From Treponema sp. (GTDB lineage Bacteria > Spirochaetota > Spirochaetia > Treponematales > Breznakiellaceae), in the NCBI GenBank assembly GCA_031269405.1, contig JAISZE010000025.1, positions 1 to 7,087 on the forward strand: DNA of 7,087 bases, read 5' to 3'. Position numbers and translations under genes: made by a program. Below the pieces are notes generated by a model. It had not been told where the DNA came from, did no database searches, and saw only the letters and a list, made by a program, of their open reading frames with translations. Positions 1 to 6,464 of this stretch are shown here, one piece after another. Every line of letters starts with the position of its first letter. Within the stretch, counting starts at the first letter, position 1.

Positions 1-630
1 CAGGAGATCGCCCGTGAATCCGAAGGGCTTCTGGAGATCAACGCGGTGATGGAAAACATCGCCAGCCAGACGAACCTCCTCTCCATGAACGCCGCGATAG
101 AGGCGGCCCACGCCGGGGAGGCGGGGAAGGGTTTCGCGGTAGTGGCGGACGAGATTCGGAAGCTGGCGGAGAATTCCGGGGAGCAGTCCAAGACTATTTC
201 CTCGGTGCTCAAGAAGATCAAAGATTCAATCGACAAGATAACGAAATCCACCGGCGGGGTGCTCAACAAGTTCGAGGCTATAGACAGCGGGGTAAAGACT
301 GTGGCTGAGCAGGAGGAGAACATCCGCAGCGCTATGGAGGAACAGGGGACCGGGAGCAAGCAGATACTGGAGGCAATAGGGCAGTTGAACGAGGTAACTC
401 AGATAGTGAAGGGCGGCTCCGAAGAGATGCTGGAAGGGAGTAGGCAGGTAATCCAGGAGAGCAAGAACCTTGAAATGGCGACCCAGGAGATCACCAACGG
501 CATGAACGAGATGGCTACCGGGGCGGATCAGATTAACGTAGCGGTGAACCGTGTGAACGCCATCAGCGGGGAGAACAAGGAAAACATCGACGTGCTGGTA
601 CGGGAGGTGTCTAAATTTAAGGTTGAATAG
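1..630 (+). CDS. Methyl-accepting chemotaxis protein, C-terminal signalling domain (5' end outside window)
   Basis: The frame is open from base 1 to the TAG at 628-630, giving 209 visible residues; the sensor, membrane and HAMP parts lie upstream of the window. Visible residues 14-60 form the highly conserved MCP hairpin tip: [19 protein letters not shown], then [21 protein letters not shown]. In this family the tip contacts CheA and CheW in receptor arrays at the membrane. The rest is Gln/Glu/Ala-rich heptad sequence, as expected for the returning helix of the cytoplasmic coiled coil, where methylation by CheR/CheB would occur. The protein ends in REVSKFKVE, with no NWxxF-type CheR-tethering pentapeptide. 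The ligand cannot be told from this fragment. The internal ATG at 46 is not a real start because conserved sequence continues upstream of it. Confidence 0.95.
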   Translation, partial: QEIARESEGLLEINAVMENIASQTNLLSMNAAIEAAHAGEAGKGFAVVADEIRKLAENSGEQSKTISSVLKKIKDSIDKITKSTGGVLNKFEAIDSGVKTVAEQEENIRSAMEEQGTGSKQILEAIGQLNEVTQIVKGGSEEMLEGSRQVIQESKNLEMATQEITNGMNEMATGADQINVAVNRVNAISGENKENIDVLVREVSKFKVE

Positions 631-640
631 CGAACACCAT

Positions 641-675
641 GGGCAGCGTTTCCTGAAACGTCGGCCCAGGGTTTT
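641..675 (+). terminator. Probable intrinsic terminator of the MCP gene
   Basis: Eleven bases after the MCP stop a stem-loop can form. CGTTTC (647-652) pairs with GAAACG (655-660) around a 2-base gap that would open into a small loop. An outer GGGC (641-644) pairs with GCCC (664-667) across a small internal loop. A short GGGTTTT run follows. The U-run is only four bases, so termination may be weak. On the minus strand no T-run follows the stem, so it fits the MCP gene better than the converging amylase-family gene. The remaining 631-734 spacer shows no gene. Confidence 0.5.
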
Positions 676-734
676 CCCCATAGGCGTATACTTATTCCTG
701 CTTCGCCTTTGGGGTTTTCACCGCTTCCGGGTTA

Positions 735-3700
735 TCAAGGCTGACGCGGGCCGGGTTTAGCTTTTGCGAGAAACCCGGCAAGTTCATCCAGTTTGAAGCC
801 CGACTCCTCTTCGGCCCGGAAAAGCCATTCGGCTGTCCGGGCTATGACGCTTATCCGGTTCCGCCAGTTTTTCGCAGATTCAACAGCGCCTTTTTTATCC
901 GCGCCAAAGGCGGCGGCGCTTTCGGGGAAGAGGAAAAGAACCGCCTGGGACACGGTTTCTTCAAAGGCTTCCTTGTTAAACCATGTCGTCTCGTCAAAGC
1001 GGTTCACGCCCAGAATACGCCTGAAATCGTCTGCTTCATAGTTCTCAAGGATAAGCGCCGCCGCCAGTTCCCGGGCGCCTGAAGCGCTGTGGAAAATACC
1101 GGGATCTTCGGCGCAGGTCCTGGCCAAAACCGCCCGGGCCAGGTCCGCCGTGCGCTGGGCCTCGTTTTCCGGAACTCCCAGTTTTTCCCAGCATTCCCGC
1201 AGCTTTCTGACCAGATGCCAGTGATCCGCAAGCCGGGCGGCTTCGGCGCCGGTGGAACCCCCGCCGAGTACGGAACGGAGCAGGGTCAGGGCGCCGTAGC
1301 CCAGAATCAGGGCGGGAGCTTGGGGTTTACGGGCGAGGGCTTTTGCTTCGGGAAAATCCGCCAGCCGGATCAGGCGTTCCGTCCAGGAAGCGAATTCTGC
1401 CCAGACCGTTTCAGGAGGCAGGGGTTCGTATGTTTCCCCGGCCTTAAAGGCGGTATACCCGCCTTTGACTCCGCCCAGGTACTTCGCCGCAGTTGCGGCA
1501 AAGGCCAATACCGGCTCCCTGAAAAAGTCGATGAACTCCGTCTTCTTCCCCTGGATATTCTTATCATCCGTTTTCGTATCAGGAAGCCGGGTAAAGAAGC
1601 GGGAGAGCTGTTCCATACGCTCGTCCTTGAAAAGCCGTACAAAGGGGTCGTACAGTCCGCCCAGGTAGATGTCCTGCATCGCCGCATCTAAATCCTTTGC
1701 CCCCCTGCCGTTGAGCTCATGATTAAGCCGCGCCCAGCGGCCGTCCCAGCTTCCCGGTTCAGCGCCGGGAAGGTCTTCAACTTCATAGATATCCATAAAG
1801 ACCTGGGTTTCGTAACCGTTGAGCGCTGCAAAAAGGCCCCGCTCGGCCAGATCCTTGGAAGACCGCACAAACCACATCCCCGACCGCTGTTCCCTGAAAA
1901 CCGTAAAGTACCGGGGCTCGCTGTGGAGCGAAAGGGCTTCGGAGAGGGAATTCTGCCGGAATGTCCCGTCTTTCCGGGGGATTGCTACGGCCCCCTGGCG
2001 TATCCAGCCTGAAGAGCGGGAATAGGCGTTATTGTAGAACACCAGGGCCATCTCTCCGCCTGAACGGTTGGAATAAGCGAAAACATTTTCGTTAATGTCC
2101 CCTTCAGGGCCCGCCAGGTCGTACAGGCAGAAGTCGGCGCTTCCTGAGAAGATGTGTCGCTTCTTCATAAGAGGGAAGATCTCCCGCTCGTGGCGATCCA
2201 CCAGGTACTGATCGGGCTTTTCGTCTTTATAGGAACGGCGGTACTCCATCCCGTACTTTTCCTCGAAGCCCTCGATCTGTCCATGGCCGAACATGGGAAG
2301 CCCCGGCATGGTTACCAGAAGCGTGGCGATGCCGAAGTACTTGTCCCCCTTGCCGAACTGGGCGACAGCAGTTTCCTCATCAGGATTATTCATAAAGTTG
2401 ACGAAGCGCTTGAGCACTTCAGGATCAAACTCCAGGGTATTTTTTATAGTAGCCCGGTACTTGGCGTTTTCCTCATTTTTGAGCATGTTCATAAAGGCTG
2501 AATTGTACACCCTGTGCATGCCCAGAGTGCGTACGAAGTAGCCTTCCATCATCCAGAAAGCTTCTGCCAGCAGCAGCGTGTGGGGGGCTTCTACAGCACA
2601 GCGGTCTACCACTTCCCGCCAGAACTCGTTGGGGATACGGCGGTTGAACTCCGCCCCGGTTATGGCGTGTTCGGAACGGCTCGCAATATCCCCGCCGTGG
2701 CCCGGTTCGGGATACCAGAGCCGCTGGATGTGCCGCTTGGCCAGGGTCATAGCCGCGTCAAAACGTACGATAGAAAACTGCTGGCACACGCCGATGATGG
2801 TGCGGATCACCCCCTCCCTTGCTTCGGGGTTGAGAAAGTCGATCTGGGCAGTGTCGTTCCAGGGCATAGAGGTGCCGTCGTTGCCGTGGTAGATGTACCG
2901 GGTGTCCCCGGTATTGAAGTCCACCCGCTTGAACACCACCGCCGCATCGGTACGGTTGTAATAATGATCTTCAAGATAGAGGCCCACGTCCTCGCGGTTA
3001 GAAAGGTTCCCGCCGTTAAAGGTGTAAGCAGGGAAGGGGGGGTAACGAAGCTGGAGGAAACGGTCCGGGTGTTCCATCACCCAGCGGCTGTCTAAGCCTG
3101 TGTGGTTGGGCACCATGTCGGAACCCAGCCTGATGCCGCGGCGGAAGCACCGATCCCGCAGGTTTTGCAGCCCCCCCCAGCCGCCTAATTCCCCGGCGAT
3201 GTCATAGTCGTAGAGGCTGTAGGCGCTGGCAGCCGCTTCGGAGTTGCCGGTCCATTGCTTCACGGTTTTGCTGGCCATGCTCCGTTCCCATAGCCCGATG
3301 AGCCAGAGACCCGTAAAACCCCGGCGGCTAAGTTCGTCCAGTTCCCCGTCAGGTATCTCATCCAGCCGGGTAATTTCACGGCCGTATTTTTTTGAAAGCT
3401 GGTAGAGCCAGACCAAGGTACTTTTAGCGATAAGCACTGTCCGGGGCATCCATTCCTGATCCGGCGAAAAATGTTCGTATTCATTCTCCATCCAGCCGAA
3501 TTCCAGCACCTGCGCGGGACCGGGGCCTCCAAAGGAAGGCTTTTCCTCTTCTTTGATAACATCCAGGCCCGTAAGAAGCCGCCCCATAAACTTACCGATA
3601 AGGAGCCCCCAGCGCTTCCGCATATATTCCAACTGGCCTGAAAGGGAATCCGGGCGGGCCAAAGTCGGCGCCCTGAGCAGGTCCCACAGGTTCATGCCTT

Positions 3701-4373
3701 CGGATCCGAAAGGGGGAAGATCCGCAAAATGGGCCTTCATCTCTTCGATAGCCCCGAGGTAGACGGTTTTTTCCGCCAAATCCGTATCGTCAAAAAGGAA
3801 ACGGAAACTCTTAAACGCAGGGTTAAGATTCGCCAGCGCCAGAAGCAGCAGTTCTTCCAGGCAGAGGGCGCGGCAGCTTTCCCCGCCGTCCTGCCCCTTC
3901 AGGTACTGATCCACTGTGGATTTCCCGGTGTATACTTCTTTAGGCGGGAATTGGCCGCCAAAAGTATGCAGCATATCTTTGGTATTTTTGATCCCCAAAT
4001 TCCGTTCTATCCGCTCAAGGGAGGTGTTAAAAACGTCAGGCTGTACCTGCTCCCGGTAAAGGGCTGCCATATAATGAAGAATTTCATCAATAAGCCCCAG
4101 GGCATTGAGCTGTCCGGCTCTGACCAGCTTCTCCGGCGCCCTGGCCGGGTCCACCCGGGCATTGAGTTTTGCGGCAAGAGCACGGGTTTGCCGTATATCC
4201 AGTAAAACCACGTTCCCGGTAAGGGAAAAAAGGCTGTCTTCCAGACCGCATTCCCGGCGCAGGTCCTCACGAATATGAAATTCCATAAGCGCCTGCCGTT
4301 CCGCTGCGCGCCGGACTGTTTTTGCCGGGTTAATGTTTTCATATTTGGAAAGGGATATTTGTATTTTTTTCAC
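735..4373 (-). CDS. Large GH13 alpha-amylase-family protein, cytoplasmic, 1212 residues
   Basis: The protein has a GH13 (beta/alpha)8 catalytic domain embedded in long flanks. Region I is DMVPNH (D419-H424). Region II is VRFDAAMTLAK, with R537 and predicted nucleophile D539. Region III is LLLAEAF, with predicted acid/base E604. Region IV is FMNNPDE, with predicted transition-state stabiliser D665. The family's Arg and three carboxylates are therefore present. Region IV lacks the usual NHD histidine and reads N-N-P-D, which recalls the NTPD of GlgE-type maltosyltransferases. About 300 mostly helical residues precede the barrel and about 450 follow it; I recognise no named domain in either flank. 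Most GH13 enzymes are 450-700 residues. No signal peptide is seen, so it probably acts on internal alpha-glucan. The start chosen is GTG at 4373, preceded by AAGGGG with a 6-base gap. The frame stays open to 4976, but that is antisense to trpS. An in-frame ATG at 4451 is the alternative, but it lies upstream of the likely -10 box. The exact reaction (hydrolase or transferase) is not determined. Confidence 0.85.
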   Translation of the reverse strand: MKKIQISLSKYENINPAKTVRRAAERQALMEFHIREDLRRECGLEDSLFSLTGNVVLLDIRQTRALAAKLNARVDPARAPEKLVRAGQLNALGLIDEILHYMAALYREQVQPDVFNTSLERIERNLGIKNTKDMLHTFGGQFPPKEVYTGKSTVDQYLKGQDGGESCRALCLEELLLLALANLNPAFKSFRFLFDDTDLAEKTVYLGAIEEMKAHFADLPPFGSEGMNLWDLLRAPTLARPDSLSGQLEYMRKRWGLLIGKFMGRLLTGLDVIKEEEKPSFGGPGPAQVLEFGWMENEYEHFSPDQEWMPRTVLIAKSTLVWLYQLSKKYGREITRLDEIPDGELDELSRRGFTGLWLIGLWERSMASKTVKQWTGNSEAAASAYSLYDYDIAGELGGWGGLQNLRDRCFRRGIRLGSDMVPNHTGLDSRWVMEHPDRFLQLRYPPFPAYTFNGGNLSNREDVGLYLEDHYYNRTDAAVVFKRVDFNTGDTRYIYHGNDGTSMPWNDTAQIDFLNPEAREGVIRTIIGVCQQFSIVRFDAAMTLAKRHIQRLWYPEPGHGGDIASRSEHAITGAEFNRRIPNEFWREVVDRCAVEAPHTLLLAEAFWMMEGYFVRTLGMHRVYNSAFMNMLKNEENAKYRATIKNTLEFDPEVLKRFVNFMNNPDEETAVAQFGKGDKYFGIATLLVTMPGLPMFGHGQIEGFEEKYGMEYRRSYKDEKPDQYLVDRHEREIFPLMKKRHIFSGSADFCLYDLAGPEGDINENVFAYSNRSGGEMALVFYNNAYSRSSGWIRQGAVAIPRKDGTFRQNSLSEALSLHSEPRYFTVFREQRSGMWFVRSSKDLAERGLFAALNGYETQVFMDIYEVEDLPGAEPGSWDGRWARLNHELNGRGAKDLDAAMQDIYLGGLYDPFVRLFKDERMEQLSRFFTRLPDTKTDDKNIQGKKTEFIDFFREPVLAFAATAAKYLGGVKGGYTAFKAGETYEPLPPETVWAEFASWTERLIRLADFPEAKALARKPQAPALILGYGALTLLRSVLGGGSTGAEAARLADHWHLVRKLRECWEKLGVPENEAQRTADLARAVLARTCAEDPGIFHSASGARELAAALILENYEADDFRRILGVNRFDETTWFNKEAFEETVSQAVLFLFPESAAAFGADKKGAVESAKNWRNRISVIARTAEWLFRAEEESGFKLDELAGFLAKAKPGPRQP

Positions 4374-4379
4374 TTTCTT

Positions 4380-4385
4380 CCCCTT
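4380..4385 (-). promoter_or_regulatory. Ribosome binding site deciding the GTG start of the GH13 gene
   Basis: On the minus strand AAGGGG is followed by AAGAAA and then GTG at 4373-4371. This is the only purine-rich Shine-Dalgarno-like site with good spacing near the beginning of the conserved protein. It favours the GTG start over the in-frame ATG at 4451-4449, whose upstream sequence offers only a weak GAGAG. Confidence 0.65.
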
Positions 4386-4403
4386 GTTTAGGAACTGTTT
4401 TCC

Positions 4404-4421
4404 AATATACTCTAGTATATT
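4404..4421. promoter_or_regulatory. Inverted repeat, candidate operator in the divergent spacer
   Basis: AATATACT (4404-4411) and AGTATATT (4414-4421) are perfect 8-bp inverted arms separated by CT. The site overlaps the TATAAT of the GH13 gene, a typical position for a dimeric repressor. No adjacent regulator gene suggests the cognate protein. AT-rich spacers produce palindromes by chance, so function is an inference. Confidence 0.45.
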
Positions 4422-4424
4422 ATA
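4419..4424 (-). promoter_or_regulatory. Probable -10 box (TATAAT) of the GH13 gene promoter
   Basis: A consensus TATAAT on the minus strand lies 45 bases before the GTG start, giving a predicted leader of about 40 bases. The -35 region at the usual 16-18 bp spacing is poor and lies next to two T-runs, so this could be an activator-dependent or weak promoter. The right arm of the 8+8 inverted repeat overlaps it. Confidence 0.45.
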
Positions 4425-4460
4425 GAAAAAAGAAAAAAGACAGAGTTTCATAATGCTCTC

Positions 4461-4489
4461 TTTACAATACGCCCCAATTCCCGTTAAAT
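4461..4489 (+). promoter_or_regulatory. Probable sigma-70-type promoter of trpS
   Basis: TTTACA (4461-4466) and TTAAAT (4484-4489) are separated by exactly 17 bp. Initiation would be expected about 7 bases after the -10 box, near 4496-4497, only a few bases before the trpS ATG at 4500. This predicts a leaderless or nearly leaderless mRNA, consistent with the absence of any Shine-Dalgarno sequence. Confidence 0.5.
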
Positions 4490-4499
4490 TGTTTCTATA

Positions 4500-5498
4500 A
4501 TGAAGAAAATCTCCCTTACCGGAATCAAGCCCACCGGGGATCTCCATATCGGCAACTACTTCGGAGCCATCAAGCCAGCCCTTGCGCTGACCGCCGATTA
4601 TGACGCCCGGTATTTCATCGCCGACTATCACGCCCTTAATATCATGAAGGACCCCCATGAACTGGCCGCCAACATCCGGCAGGTAGCCGCCTGTTGGCTG
4701 GCTGCGGGGCTGGACCCGGAGAAGGTCATCTTTTACCGCCAGAGTTCCATCCCCGAAACCTTCGAGCTTTCCACTATGCTTATGGCCTTTACCGCCAAGG
4801 GTCTTATGAACCGGGCCCATGCCTATAAAGCGGCGGTCCAGGAGAACAACGAAAAAGAGGGCGATCCCGATGCGGGGGTCAACATGGGGCTTTTTACCTA
4901 CCCGGTGCTTATGGCGGCGGACATTTTCCTCTTTGATTCCGATGTGGTCCCTGTAGGGAAGGATCAGGTGCAGCATATTGAGATGGCCCAGGATATAGCC
5001 CAGGCGGTGAACGCCAACTATAAACAGCCGGTCCTCAAGGTTCCCCAGGCGGCGGTACAGGAGGCCGTGGCGGTGCTCCCAGGTTTGGATGGCCGGAAGA
5101 TGAGCAAGAGCTACGGCAACAACATCCCCCTTTTCTGCCCAGAAAAAACCCTGCGTAAGCTCATCATGCGGATCGTCACCAATTCCCAGGGGGTAGAGGA
5201 ACCCAAGGACCCGGATTCAAGTCTGATCTACCTTTTCTATAAACTTTTCGCCGCTGCGGGAGAACAGGAGGCCCTCGCCGCCCGCTACCGCTCCGGGGGC
5301 ATGGGCTGGGGAGAGGCCAAAGAAGAACTCTTCCGGGTGATGAACCGGGAACTGATCCCCTTGCGGGAACGTTTTGACGCCTTTATGGCCGATCCTGCGG
5401 GGCTGGACAAAATCCTCGCCCAAGGCGCCGAAAAGGCCCGCCCTATCGCAGCCGCCACGGTGAACCGGTTCCGAAAGGCGGCGGGGATCGATAGCTAA
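4500..5498 (+). CDS. trpS: Tryptophanyl-tRNA synthetase (TrpRS)
   Basis: This class I aminoacyl-tRNA synthetase charges tRNA-Trp with tryptophan using ATP, in the cytoplasm. The 332 residues match the usual bacterial TrpRS length of about 330. The ATP-binding HIGH-type motif appears as PTGDLHIGNYFGAI (HIGN at 16-19) and the second signature is KMSKS at 200-204. The tryptophan-pocket segment MAAD (138-141) and GKDQVQH (153-159) are conserved in the family. The C-terminus carries the expected GAEKARPIAAATVNRFR helix. The ATG at 4500 is the first possible start, because an in-frame TAA lies at 4485-4487, and the protein begins as TrpRS proteins normally do. No Shine-Dalgarno sequence precedes it. 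The gene diverges from the GH13 gene. No ANTAR, T-box or trp-leader-like structure is seen upstream. Confidence 0.97.
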   Translation: MKKISLTGIKPTGDLHIGNYFGAIKPALALTADYDARYFIADYHALNIMKDPHELAANIRQVAACWLAAGLDPEKVIFYRQSSIPETFELSTMLMAFTAKGLMNRAHAYKAAVQENNEKEGDPDAGVNMGLFTYPVLMAADIFLFDSDVVPVGKDQVQHIEMAQDIAQAVNANYKQPVLKVPQAAVQEAVAVLPGLDGRKMSKSYGNNIPLFCPEKTLRKLIMRIVTNSQGVEEPKDPDSSLIYLFYKLFAAAGEQEALAARYRSGGMGWGEAKEELFRVMNRELIPLRERFDAFMADPAGLDKILAQGAEKARPIAAATVNRFRKAAGIDS

Positions 5499-5531
5499 TC
5501 CTTTGGCGGCGCCTTATCATAAAAGCGGATC

Positions 5532-5561
5532 AATTTCTTAAAAAACTATAATTTCTTAAAA
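5532..5561. repeat. 12-bp direct repeat pair in the trpS downstream spacer
   Basis: AATTTCTTAAAA occurs exactly at 5532-5543 and 5550-5561, an 18-bp period, just upstream of the predicted promoter of the next gene. Direct repeats in this position could be binding sites for a regulator. The region is very AT-rich, so chance or slippage duplication remains possible. Confidence 0.5.
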
Positions 5562-5569
5562 TATTACAA

Positions 5570-5584
5570 AAAAGGTTGCCTTTT
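5570..5584. terminator. Small AT-rich hairpin, weak terminator candidate for trpS
   Basis: AAAAGG (5570-5575) and CCTTTT (5579-5584) are perfect inverted arms around TTG, ending in a T-run. The arrangement is terminator-like, but the stem has only two GC pairs and would be weak. It overlaps the TTGCCT that I also propose as a -35 element, so both readings are tentative. Confidence 0.25.
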
Positions 5585-5604
5585 CCCTGGTATATCAGTA
5601 TTTT
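5576..5604 (+). promoter_or_regulatory. Candidate promoter for the HU-like/DUF4469 gene
   Basis: TTGCCT (5576-5581) and TATTTT (5599-5604) are separated by 17 bp; each matches the sigma-70 consensus at four of six positions. Initiation near 5611 would give a leader of about 57 bases that contains the GC-rich hairpin at 5620-5643. A dedicated promoter fits the 169-bp gap after trpS. Confidence 0.4.
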
Positions 5605-5619
5605 AAATACAAGCTGGCT

Positions 5620-5643
5620 TACTGCCGCCGTATGGCGGGAGTA
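5620..5643 (+). promoter_or_regulatory. GC-rich leader hairpin followed by a T-rich run (attenuator or trpS terminator)
   Basis: CCGCC (5625-5629) and GGCGG (5634-5638) close a GTAT tetraloop. After one G-G mismatch the stem continues with TACT pairing to AGTA, and ATTTTATC follows. It stands out in an AT-rich spacer. Read with the upstream promoter it would be a leader hairpin that could attenuate or stabilise the transcript. Read alone it could be the trpS terminator, 122 bases after that stop codon. It also contains the ATG at 5632, which argues against using that ATG as the start of the next gene. Confidence 0.4.
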
Positions 5644-5651
5644 TTTTATCT

Positions 5652-5657
5652 AAGGAG
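5652..5657 (+). promoter_or_regulatory. Shine-Dalgarno site (AAGGAG) that decides a TTG start
   Basis: AAGGAG lies 10 bases before the TTG at 5668 and is the only strong site near the N-terminus. Its GGAG (5654-5657) is complementary to CTCC (5663-5666), immediately before the start codon, with a 5-base loop. A small hairpin could therefore hide the ribosome site. Confidence 0.65.
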
Positions 5658-5667
5658 TTTATCTCCA

Positions 5668-6426
5668 TTGAACAAAATTACTAATAATGTCTCTGAAGTT
5701 CTGCACCGTATCAAGGTCAGGCTGTACCCGAACTATTTGCCGGGAGTTTCAGGCGCTTGTATCGCCAGAACCAACAATGAAGCCGCCCTTTCCATAGAGG
5801 ACGTGTGCGCCGCTGCCAGGAATAGGGGCGGTTTTACCGGGAATTACGAGGATCTGGTCAGGAACGTTAAGGCTTTCTTTGACGAAGCGGCCTACCAGCT
5901 CGCGGACGGCTTTGCCGTCAACACCGGTTGGTTCTCGCTGTACCCCAAAATCGGCGGAACCTTTTCCAAAACCGGGAAAAGTACGGATCCAGGTAAATAC
6001 AAAGTGGATTTCGCCTTCCGCCCTCTTGGGAGACTGCGGGAACTGGCGGACAAGATAGCCGTTGAAATCGAAGGGCTTGCGGATGTAACGGGTTATATCG
6101 GTGAAATTCTTGATATCCGCAGCGGCGGTGTTGACGGGCTTCTTTCCCCAGGCGGAACGCTGGCCATTATGGGATGCAAGATCAAGATTGCCGGAGCCCA
6201 CCCGGACGTGGGAGTCTGGTTCTACCAGGAGGCTTCGAACGCCAAGCCCGTGAAGGTGACGGAAAACCTCAGCGAGAACACCGCGAACAAGGTGATCGCT
6301 ACTATTCCGGCGCTGAAAAAGGGTTCAGCCTGGCGCGTGCGTATCATCACCCAGTTTACCAATGGTACCCGTATGCTCAAAACGCCCAGAACTCTTGAAC
6401 ATTCCGCTTTATTGACAGTAGCCTAA
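5668..6426 (+). CDS. HU/IHF-like DNA-binding domain protein with C-terminal DUF4469
   Basis: A 252-residue protein with two recognisable parts. Residues about 15-125 (IKVRLYPNYLPG, a short helical segment SIEDVCAAARNRG, then FFDEAAYQLADGFAVNTGWFSLYPKIGGTF) resemble the diverged IHF/HU-like DNA-binding domain family (Pfam HU-DNA_bdg). Residues about 150-252 (GGVDGLLSPGGTLAIMG, then IPALKKGSAWRVRIITQFTNG and the LKTPRTLEHS ending) resemble DUF4469, predicted to have an Ig-like fold. This pairing is known from Bacteroidetes and spirochaetes, but its role is not established; nucleoid or surface-associated functions are guesses. No signal peptide or membrane segment is seen. The TTG start follows AAGGAG; the upstream ATG at 5632 would add 12 residues, has no ribosome site and sits inside a hairpin. 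It lies 169 bp downstream of trpS on the same strand, probably as a separate transcript. Confidence 0.85.
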   Translation: MNKITNNVSEVLHRIKVRLYPNYLPGVSGACIARTNNEAALSIEDVCAAARNRGGFTGNYEDLVRNVKAFFDEAAYQLADGFAVNTGWFSLYPKIGGTFSKTGKSTDPGKYKVDFAFRPLGRLRELADKIAVEIEGLADVTGYIGEILDIRSGGVDGLLSPGGTLAIMGCKIKIAGAHPDVGVWFYQEASNAKPVKVTENLSENTANKVIATIPALKKGSAWRVRIITQFTNGTRMLKTPRTLEHSALLTVA

Positions 6427-6434
6427 AAAAATAT

Positions 6435-6464
6435 AAGGCTTGGCAGGAATTCTTGTCAAGCCTT
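6435..6464 (-). terminator. 30-bp near-palindrome beside an A-tract: candidate terminator of the minus-strand gene
   Basis: The left arm 6435-6449 and right arm 6450-6464 pair over 15 positions, 13 Watson-Crick and two G-T, centred on GAATTC. The A-tract at 6425-6431 gives, on the minus strand, a hairpin followed by ATA and a T7 run, as for an intrinsic terminator of the gene ending at 6596. The two G-T pairs become C-A mismatches in minus-strand RNA, so the structure is better in plus-strand RNA, where no T-run follows. It may therefore be a 3' stabilising hairpin for the HU-like gene instead, or serve both. Confidence 0.4.

Noticed and set aside
226..681. 151-residue minus-strand frame opposite the MCP
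   Set aside because: Mirror frame of the MCP coiled coil; the Leu-rich composition is the complement of Glu/Gln/Lys codons.
1089..1691. 200-residue plus-strand open frame inside the GH13 gene
   Set aside because: Antisense to the GH13 gene, with no ribosome site and no recognisable domain; long antisense frames are expected from GC-rich codon usage.
2514..3095. 193-residue plus-strand open frame opposite the GH13 catalytic core
   Set aside because: It lies exactly opposite the conserved regions I-III, which explains its openness; no family features are seen.
4374..4499. T-box, trp leader peptide or riboswitch upstream of trpS
   Set aside because: The promoter lies only about ten bases before the ATG, leaving no room for a leader, and no Trp-codon-rich peptide is seen.
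4374..4976. Upstream 201-codon extension of the minus-strand GH13 frame across the start of trpS
   Set aside because: It is antisense to highly conserved trpS codons and upstream of a good GTG start with a ribosome site; its composition is that of a shadow frame.
5476..5515. AAGGCG/CGCCTT pairing around the trpS stop as a terminator
   Set aside because: Only six pairs with a 28-base loop and no T-run after it.
5749..6201. 150-residue minus-strand frame opposite the HU-like gene
   Set aside because: Shadow frame of a gene with two recognisable domains; no start signal or family match.
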